The notes beneath the pieces are model-generated. The model searched no databases. It saw only the letters and a program-made list of their open reading frames with translations, and was not told where the DNA came from. Of a DNA stretch of 38,530 nucleotides, positions 33,755 through 38,530 are shown piece after piece; positions within the stretch are counted from its first letter, which is position 1, and every line of letters starts with the position of its first letter. The translations under genes were made by a program, and so were the position numbers. The DNA comes from JBEISR01 sp044337705 (GTDB lineage: Bacteria; Planctomycetota; Planctomycetia; Pirellulales; Pirellulaceae), in contig JBIINB010000032.1 in NCBI GenBank assembly GCA_044337705.1, positions 1 to 38,530 of the forward strand. Reading direction: 5' to 3'.

Positions 33755-34732
33755 ATGTCGATCTCGCGGTTCTTCCCAGTCGCTCTTGTCCTTTTGTTGG
33801 TCTGGATCCTCTCGGAGGATGCTAGGGCCCAGCAGCCGATCCAGATGTTTGTCCTGGCGGGGCAATCGGATATGGAGGGGCACGCCGTGGTCGATCTGGA
33901 TGACCCTCGCGATTACAACGGCGGCAAGGGAAATCTGGTCTGGTCGATGCTCCACAGCGAAAGCAAGGACCTGATGTCATGGCTTCGGAAACCCGATGGG
34001 ACGTGGGCATCGCGCGAGGATGTGGCCGTGCGATATCAGACCGATCAGGACCTTCGACTGGGACCACTGACCATAGGGATGGCGGTCTATCGTGACAAAC
34101 ACCACTTCGGTCCGGAATTGGGGATTGGCAAGCGGTTGGGAGACGCCATCGATGCACCGGTGCTGCTGGTAAAAACTTGCTGGGGCGGGAAGAGTCTTCG
34201 AGTCGACTTTCGGCCACCTGCCAGTGGCGGTGCGGTGGGCCCTTTTTACGAAAAGATGATCGAACAGGTGGAGACCGCGCGGCAGCAGGTGGATCAGGAT
34301 TTTCCGCAGTGGCGCGGACGAGGTATCGAGCTGTCGGGATTCTTTTGGTTCCACGGGTGGAACGACATGATCGATGAGAAGGGACGCCAGGAGTATCCTG
34401 AACACCTGAGGAATCTCGCCGCCGACCTGCGGCGCCACTGGAATGATCCCACGCTTCCCATCGTGGTCGGTGAGCTCGGGAATCTCGGAGAGGATGCAGA
34501 TACAAATCTACGTACCTTTCGCAATGCCCAACGGGATGGAGTTGCCGGGATCGATCCACGCGGCTCCGCATTGCTGGTGGAGACCACCAAGTACGCGCGA
34601 CCTAAAGAACTATCCCCCAACACGACTCATGGTCATCATTGGTTCGGGAATGCAGAGAGCTATTATCTTTGCGGGGATGCGATGGGGGAAGCGATGGTTC
34701 AGTTGCTGGAAAGGAAGCGGACGGTGCCGTGA
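33755..34732 (+). CDS. Secreted sialate O-acetylesterase-like (SASA/CE6) hydrolase
   Basis: 325 residues with a signal peptide (1-26, LVLLLVWILSEDARAQ). SGNH-type carbohydrate esterases of this family remove acetyl groups from sugars. MFVLAGQSDMEG (31-42) is the catalytic-serine block (S38); the usual GQSNM has D39 in place of Asn. VLLVKTCWGGKSLRVDFRPP and FFWFHGWNDM match the glycine and asparagine/histidine blocks of the family, and THGHHWFGNAESYYLCGDAMGEAM near the C-terminus carries the catalytic histidine. ATG 33755 follows CAGGAA. It is probably a polysaccharide-processing exoenzyme; planctomycetes encode many. It is convergent with ribBA. Confidence 0.83.
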   Translation: MSISRFFPVALVLLLVWILSEDARAQQPIQMFVLAGQSDMEGHAVVDLDDPRDYNGGKGNLVWSMLHSESKDLMSWLRKPDGTWASREDVAVRYQTDQDLRLGPLTIGMAVYRDKHHFGPELGIGKRLGDAIDAPVLLVKTCWGGKSLRVDFRPPASGGAVGPFYEKMIEQVETARQQVDQDFPQWRGRGIELSGFFWFHGWNDMIDEKGRQEYPEHLRNLAADLRRHWNDPTLPIVVGELGNLGEDADTNLRTFRNAQRDGVAGIDPRGSALLVETTKYARPKELSPNTTHGHHWFGNAESYYLCGDAMGEAMVQLLERKRTVP

Positions 34733-34764
34733 GCCAGTCTGCAGGTTGGCTGGTTCCTAGGTAC

Positions 34765-34782
34765 AAAACGGCTGCAAAGCCG
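34765..34782 (-). terminator. Candidate intrinsic terminator after ribBA
   Basis: Minus strand CGGCT-TTGC-AGCCG (34782-34769) is a perfect 5-bp stem with a tetraloop, followed by TTTTG, about 26 bp past the ribBA stop. Short, but well placed between convergent genes. Confidence 0.45.
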
Positions 34783-34807
34783 CTGACTGCAATGCACTTG
34801 CCAGTCT

Positions 34808-36037
34808 TTACGAGGGGCCGAGAGATTCGGGCAATCGATGCCCAAGCTTGTCTCTCTTGGTCTGAAGGTAGGATGCGTTGTGCTGGTGGACCGGAGGGAC
34901 GATAGGGACCTGATCGACGACCGTCAGATCAAATCCGCGCAAGTTGAACGCTTCCGTCTTCTTCGGGTTATTGGTCAGCAGCCGAATCTCGGACAGCCCG
35001 AGATCTTTTAAGATTTGGATTCCGACGCCATAGTCGCGCATATCGGCTTTGAACCCCAGCGCGTGGTTGGCCTCCACAGTATCCAATCCCTGTTCCTGCA
35101 GGGCGTACGCGCGGATCTTCTGCGCCAGCCCGATGCCTCGGCCCTCCTGAGGCAGGTAGACCAGCACGCCGCGTCCTTCGCCAGCGATCTGCTGGAGAGC
35201 CATGTGCAATTGATCTCCGCAGTCGCATCGAAGCGACTGGATCAGGTCGCCGGTGAAGCAGCTGCTGTGCATGCGTACCAGAGGGGCTAGTTTCCCCGGC
35301 GATGCGACATCACCGAAGACTAGCGCGATCGGTTCCTGCGATTCATGCCGCACCCCATACACTTTGATCTCAAAGGGACCGTAGCTGGTTGGCAGATGGG
35401 CTTCGGCCAGTCGATGGACCAGCTTTTCGTTGATCCTTCGGTGAGCGATCAGCTGTTCGACCGTGATGATCTCCAGGCCGTGCTGTCTGGCAAGAGCCAT
35501 CAGTTCATCCCGGTTGGCTCTGTCTCCCCCTTCGTTCAAAATCTCGCAGAGGACGCCGGCAGGTTTCAGACCTGCCATTCTCGCCAGGTCGACGGCAGCT
35601 TCCGTATGTCCCGCTCGTCGAAGCACGCCTCCGTCCATTGCGACCAAAGGGTAAACGTGCCCTGGTCGGACGAAGTCTCCCGGCACACTGTCTGGACTTG
35701 CCAATCGCCGAATCGTCTCTGCCCGTTCGCTCGCCGTGATACCAGTCTTGCAGCCGCTGTGATCGACTGGAGTCATGAACGCGGTCTTCAGCGGTGCGGT
35801 GTTGGAATCGACCAGGGGACGAAGTTCCAAGCGTTCGCAGGTGCTGGACAGAACGGGGCAGCATAGCTGACCATGCCCGCGCAGCATGAAGTTGATCGTC
35901 TCCGTCGTCGCCAGTTCCGCTGCGCAGATGAAATCCCCCTCGTTCTCTCGATCTTCATCATCCAGAACGATGACAATCTTCCCGCGGCGAATAGCATCCA
36001 CGGCCGCTTGTACCGAACTGAAACCCTGATGCGGCAT
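34808..36037 (-). CDS. ribBA: Bifunctional 3,4-dihydroxy-2-butanone-4-phosphate synthase / GTP cyclohydrolase II
   Basis: Makes both precursors of riboflavin: DHBP from ribulose-5-phosphate (N-terminal RibB half) and the pyrimidine from GTP (C-terminal RibA half). 409 residues, normal for the fusion. RibB: VIVLDDEDRENEGDF (23-37), the acidic metal/substrate loop, then HTEAAVDLARMAGLKPAGVLCEI. RibA: MHSSCFTGDLIQSLRCDCGDQL with zinc ligands in C-x10-C-x-C, LVYLPQEGRGIGL and ALGFKADMRDYGVG. Both sets look complete. ATG 36037 follows GGGAAG. I looked for an FMN riboswitch and there is no room for one: only 96 bp separate it from the upstream PLP-enzyme gene, with which it is probably co-transcribed. 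Confidence 0.95.
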   Translation of the reverse strand: MPHQGFSSVQAAVDAIRRGKIVIVLDDEDRENEGDFICAAELATTETINFMLRGHGQLCCPVLSSTCERLELRPLVDSNTAPLKTAFMTPVDHSGCKTGITASERAETIRRLASPDSVPGDFVRPGHVYPLVAMDGGVLRRAGHTEAAVDLARMAGLKPAGVLCEILNEGGDRANRDELMALARQHGLEIITVEQLIAHRRINEKLVHRLAEAHLPTSYGPFEIKVYGVRHESQEPIALVFGDVASPGKLAPLVRMHSSCFTGDLIQSLRCDCGDQLHMALQQIAGEGRGVLVYLPQEGRGIGLAQKIRAYALQEQGLDTVEANHALGFKADMRDYGVGIQILKDLGLSEIRLLTNNPKKTEAFNLRGFDLTVVDQVPIVPPVHQHNASYLQTKRDKLGHRLPESLGPS

Positions 36038-36133
36038 CCAGCACTTCCCTTCGCGATTCCGATGGAATCCAATGACTTTGCAAACCCCGATGGATCAACC
36101 TTCGATCCTATTGTAGGAGCTTGTCTGCATCTG

Positions 36134-37372
36134 TCATTGGCTGGAAGCTGACTTAGCGACTTGGTCCAGTGCGACGGCGAAGCGTTCGACGAGCTTCTCG
36201 GTCGGCTCCACACCGCAGGAAATTCGTACCAGACCCTCACGAATTCCTAGCGAAGCCTTGATATCCAGCGGAACGGTCCGATGGCTGGTGGTCCATGGAT
36301 GGCTGACTGTCGTGTCGATTTCCCCCAGGGACGGACAGAACGGGATCTCGGGGCTGAGACTTCGAAAGAATTGTTGCACCTTCGACACATCCCCCACTAG
36401 CTCCATTGCCAGCATGAAGCCGAATAGATGGTTGTCAAAAAACTGCTGGGCGATGGCGTGTTGGGGATGGTCGGGGAGTCCTGGATAGTCGATCCGTGCG
36501 ACGGCGGGATGGTTTTGAAATCGGGAAGCCAGAGCCATCGCATTGCGGCTGGCACGCTCCATTCGCAGGGGCAGTGTCTGGAGTCCGCGGCTGGTGAGCC
36601 AGCAGTCCATGGGGCTGCTGGCCATGCCAAAGGTGCTCACCACCCCGCGCAGGCGCGGCGGAATCGGTCCGCTTCCGGCAATCATCCCCACCATCGCATC
36701 GCTGTGTCCGCAGACGATTTTTCCAAGACTTTCGACAATCCACTGGGCACCAAGCTTCAGGGGCTGGCAAAGCAGTCCGCTGGCGAGCGTGTTGTCGATC
36801 ACCAGCGAGGTACCTGCACTGCGGCAAAGTTCCGCAATGGACAGGATTGGTGGAATCGTCATCCGTGGATTTCCTATCGTCTCGGCGATGGCCATTTTGG
36901 GGCCCCTCCCCATCGCCTCTTTCCACTGGGCAAGGTCGACTGCAGGGAGCGACAGGGTGCGGATACCGAATCGAGCCAATTCGCCTTCAAATAAGGTGGA
37001 GGTGCGGCCGTAAAGGGGCTGAGCCAGCAGGACCAGATCACCAGGCTCCAAAGTCGCCATCGCCAGTGCTGCAAGCGAGCTCATTCCTTGAGCCGTCAGG
37101 ATTGCCCAGTCGGCTTGGTGCAAACCCTTCAGCTGCTCGACAAGCTGATCGGCATTCGGATGACCATCCCGGCGGTAGGCATAACCGGTTGCCTGACCCG
37201 CAAGAATGTTAGCAGCCTGTTCTGGGGATTCCATCTGCCACACCGACGCGAGGACTAGCGGCGGGGCGTGCGGCGTCGGATGGAGGGAGCTAGGCGAGGG
37301 ATGAGGAGTCGAATCGGCAGAACCTTGGAGAGCGGAGGGGATGGGTTTTTTTGTCGGATCGGTTTCGTTCAT
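36134..37372 (-). CDS. Cys/Met metabolism PLP-dependent enzyme (cystathionine gamma-synthase-like)
   Basis: 412-residue fold-type I PLP enzyme of the trans-sulfuration family. YAYRRDGHPNADQLVEQL (65-82) replaces the usual YGRFGNPT segment. ILTAQGMSSLAALAM is the phosphate-binding region, SLVIDNTLASGLL (D193) contacts the pyridine nitrogen, and SLGKIVCGHSDAMVG (K218) is the PLP lysine site, usually SATKYINGHSD. LVRISCGVEPTEKLVERF is the family C-terminus. About 38 proline/serine-rich residues precede the domain. ATG 37372 is chosen because the open frame further upstream (to 37471) has no similarity. Members act as cystathionine synthase, lyase or methionine gamma-lyase; the variant motifs prevent choosing one. 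It is upstream of ribBA on the same strand. Confidence 0.83.
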   Translation of the reverse strand: MNETDPTKKPIPSALQGSADSTPHPSPSSLHPTPHAPPLVLASVWQMESPEQAANILAGQATGYAYRRDGHPNADQLVEQLKGLHQADWAILTAQGMSSLAALAMATLEPGDLVLLAQPLYGRTSTLFEGELARFGIRTLSLPAVDLAQWKEAMGRGPKMAIAETIGNPRMTIPPILSIAELCRSAGTSLVIDNTLASGLLCQPLKLGAQWIVESLGKIVCGHSDAMVGMIAGSGPIPPRLRGVVSTFGMASSPMDCWLTSRGLQTLPLRMERASRNAMALASRFQNHPAVARIDYPGLPDHPQHAIAQQFFDNHLFGFMLAMELVGDVSKVQQFFRSLSPEIPFCPSLGEIDTTVSHPWTTSHRTVPLDIKASLGIREGLVRISCGVEPTEKLVERFAVALDQVAKSASSQ

Positions 37373-37692
37373 CAGCGTTTCGACTCCCCGGCATCGGGCT
37401 GGGTGATTGGATCGAGCGGACGGTGAGATTCTATGGTAGGCGATCGAGTCAACTCCGGAGACAGGCGACATGCTAATCCAAGGGCTAGCTCCCTACTGCG
37501 TCAGGGGCAGCATTTCCACCGCCGAGCGGGAGAAAATGTCGTAGGAATCTCGCCAGTAGTTTGCCTTGTCCCTGGCCCCTTCAACTTCTACACTGCTGCG
37601 GTCGTTGGCCGGGCGAGAACTGGATCGATTCGTATAGCCAATGTTTTGCCTGTCTGGGCTCATTTTCACTCGGAAGACTCAGGAGGTCGGGC
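37373..37692 (+). other. Divergent intergenic region between PLP enzyme and yitT-like gene
   Basis: 320 bp with no supportable gene. It contains the yitT-side promoter listed separately and the strong ribosome site AGGAGG at 37681-37686. No riboswitch-like structure was recognised. Confidence 0.5.
37566..37594 (+). promoter_or_regulatory. Promoter of the yitT-like gene
   Basis: TTGTCC (37566-37571), 17 nt and TACACT (37589-37594) lie about 100 nt upstream of the ATG. The layout is nearly the same as the citrate synthase promoter. Confidence 0.5.
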
Positions 37693-38530
37693 ATGATAGC
37701 CAAACACGATCATGGGCCAAGCCACTGGATCCAACAAGGGTTGACGATACTGATGGCGATCTTTTTGGGAGCCTTGGGGATTGAAGGATTCCTAATCCCA
37801 AATGGATTTATCGATGGGGGCGTCACTGGGGTGTCGATGCTGGTATCCGGCCTGGTCAAAGTACCGCTTTCCGTGCTTTTAGTGCTCTTCAATATCCCCT
37901 TTATCTTCATGGCAGCACAGCTGGTTGGTCGTGCCTTTGCATTGCGTAGTACTTTGGCGATTGCTGGGCTGGCCGTAACGCTTCAGTTGGTTCATATTCC
38001 GCATGTGGTCGAGAACGACAAGCTGTTGGGGGCGGTTTTTGGCGGCTTTTTCCTCGGTGCCGGAGTGGGGCTGGCGATGCGAGCCGGTAGTGTGCTGGAT
38101 GGAACGGAGGTCCTGGCAGTCATCCTCAGCAAACATTCGGCAGCGACGGTCGGTGAGGTGATTTTGATTCTCAATGCGATCATTTTTTCGGTTGCTGCCC
38201 TGGTCCTGGGGGTGACTCCTGCTCTCTATTCGGCACTCGCGTATTTCACAGCGTCCAAGACGATCGACTACCTGATGCACGGGATTGAGGCATATCAGGG
38301 GGTTATGGTGATTTCACCTCAGCAGGATCGGATCCGGCAGGCGGTCCTCAAGGACATGGGGCGTGGGGTAACTACCTTCCTGGCACGGGGTGGGATGAGC
38401 ATGGAGGATCGAGAGGTGCTCTACTGCGTGGTGACGAGATTGGAATGGAATAAATTCCAATCGTTGGTGGAAGGAATCGATCCGCAAGCGTTTGTGGTGG
38501 TTACGCCAGTACAGGATATTCACGGTGGGA
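37693..38530 (+). CDS. YitT-family membrane protein (partial, 3' end missing)
   Basis: 279 codons are open to the window edge. ATG 37693 has a perfect AGGAGG six bases upstream. The N-terminal half has about five membrane helices (GLTILMAIFLGALGIEGFLIP, LSVLLVLFNIPFIFMAAQLV, GGFFLGAGVGLAMRAG and so on) with the family motif NGFIDGGVTGVSML and GSVLDGTEVLAVILSKH. The C-terminal soluble part is a DUF2179 domain: RGVTTFLARGGMSMEDREVLYCVVTRLEWNKF. YitT proteins are widespread and their transport or signalling function is not settled. Family length is about 285-300 residues, so only a short tail is missing. Confidence 0.87.
   Translation, partial: MIAKHDHGPSHWIQQGLTILMAIFLGALGIEGFLIPNGFIDGGVTGVSMLVSGLVKVPLSVLLVLFNIPFIFMAAQLVGRAFALRSTLAIAGLAVTLQLVHIPHVVENDKLLGAVFGGFFLGAGVGLAMRAGSVLDGTEVLAVILSKHSAATVGEVILILNAIIFSVAALVLGVTPALYSALAYFTASKTIDYLMHGIEAYQGVMVISPQQDRIRQAVLKDMGRGVTTFLARGGMSMEDREVLYCVVTRLEWNKFQSLVEGIDPQAFVVVTPVQDIHGG

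Noticed and set aside
36038..36133. FMN riboswitch upstream of ribBA
   Set aside because: The 96-bp space lacks the conserved RFN element; ribBA is probably expressed with the upstream PLP-enzyme gene.
1..38530. tRNA, rRNA, CRISPR or insertion-sequence features
   Set aside because: I scanned the gene-free stretches by eye and saw no cloverleaf-like pattern, regular spaced repeats, terminal inverted repeats or transposase motifs.

Overview
The window looks like a chromosomal segment of a planctomycete, most likely of the Pirellula/Rhodopirellula group. The evidence is a DUF1598 protein (a family I know essentially from planctomycetes), an FHA-GAF-sigma54 activator, membrane-anchored von Willebrand A (vWA) proteins, an MfnB-like cofactor gene, moderate GC, and short mixed-strand transcription units. 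I see no rRNA, tRNA, CRISPR array, insertion sequence, integrase or phage gene. Two genes are cut by the window edges: a CBS-domain Mn-dependent pyrophosphatase on the left and a YitT-family membrane protein on the right.

Layout. 1-3.4 kb: pyrophosphatase and RNase D on the minus strand, then a divergent MfnB-like synthase. 4.3-7.7 kb: a cyanophycin-synthetase-like ligase (minus) divergent from a Gfo/Idh/MocA dehydrogenase. 7.8-10.3 kb: a RimI acetyltransferase, NUDIX hydrolase and M20 peptidase cluster behind a good promoter. 10.5-12 kb: citrate synthase with its own promoter. 12.1-17.4 kb: a compact cluster of vWA protein, secreted/anchored unknown, ExbB, ExbD, ExbD and a HGSNAT/DUF5009-like membrane acyltransferase, followed by a 1285-residue secreted protein that joins an M14 carboxypeptidase to a complete DPP-IV (S9B) peptidase. 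21.5-25.1 kb: leucyl aminopeptidase and a divergent long UbiD-family decarboxylase. 25.5-30 kb (minus): an RraB-like protein, a second vWA protein with a polyproline tail, and DUF1598. 30.3-38.5 kb: FHA-sigma54 activator, creatininase-like amidohydrolase, secreted sialate-O-acetylesterase-like protein, RibBA, a trans-sulfuration-type PLP enzyme and YitT.

Most interesting points. (1) Both vWA proteins carry one N-terminal membrane helix with the S-x3-H spacing used by TonB and TolA to couple to ExbB/ExbD. One of them opens the ExbB-ExbD-ExbD cluster, which has no TonB or TolA. I infer a proton-motive-force-driven envelope machine whose output arm is a vWA domain. (2) The cyanophycin-synthetase-like protein has an intact ATP-grasp half but a degenerate, C-terminally truncated Mur-ligase half, an architecture like cyanobacterial CphA2. 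(3) The M14-DPP-IV fusion would put a carboxypeptidase and an aminodipeptidase in one exported chain. All functional statements are inferred from motifs read by eye; no database search was run.
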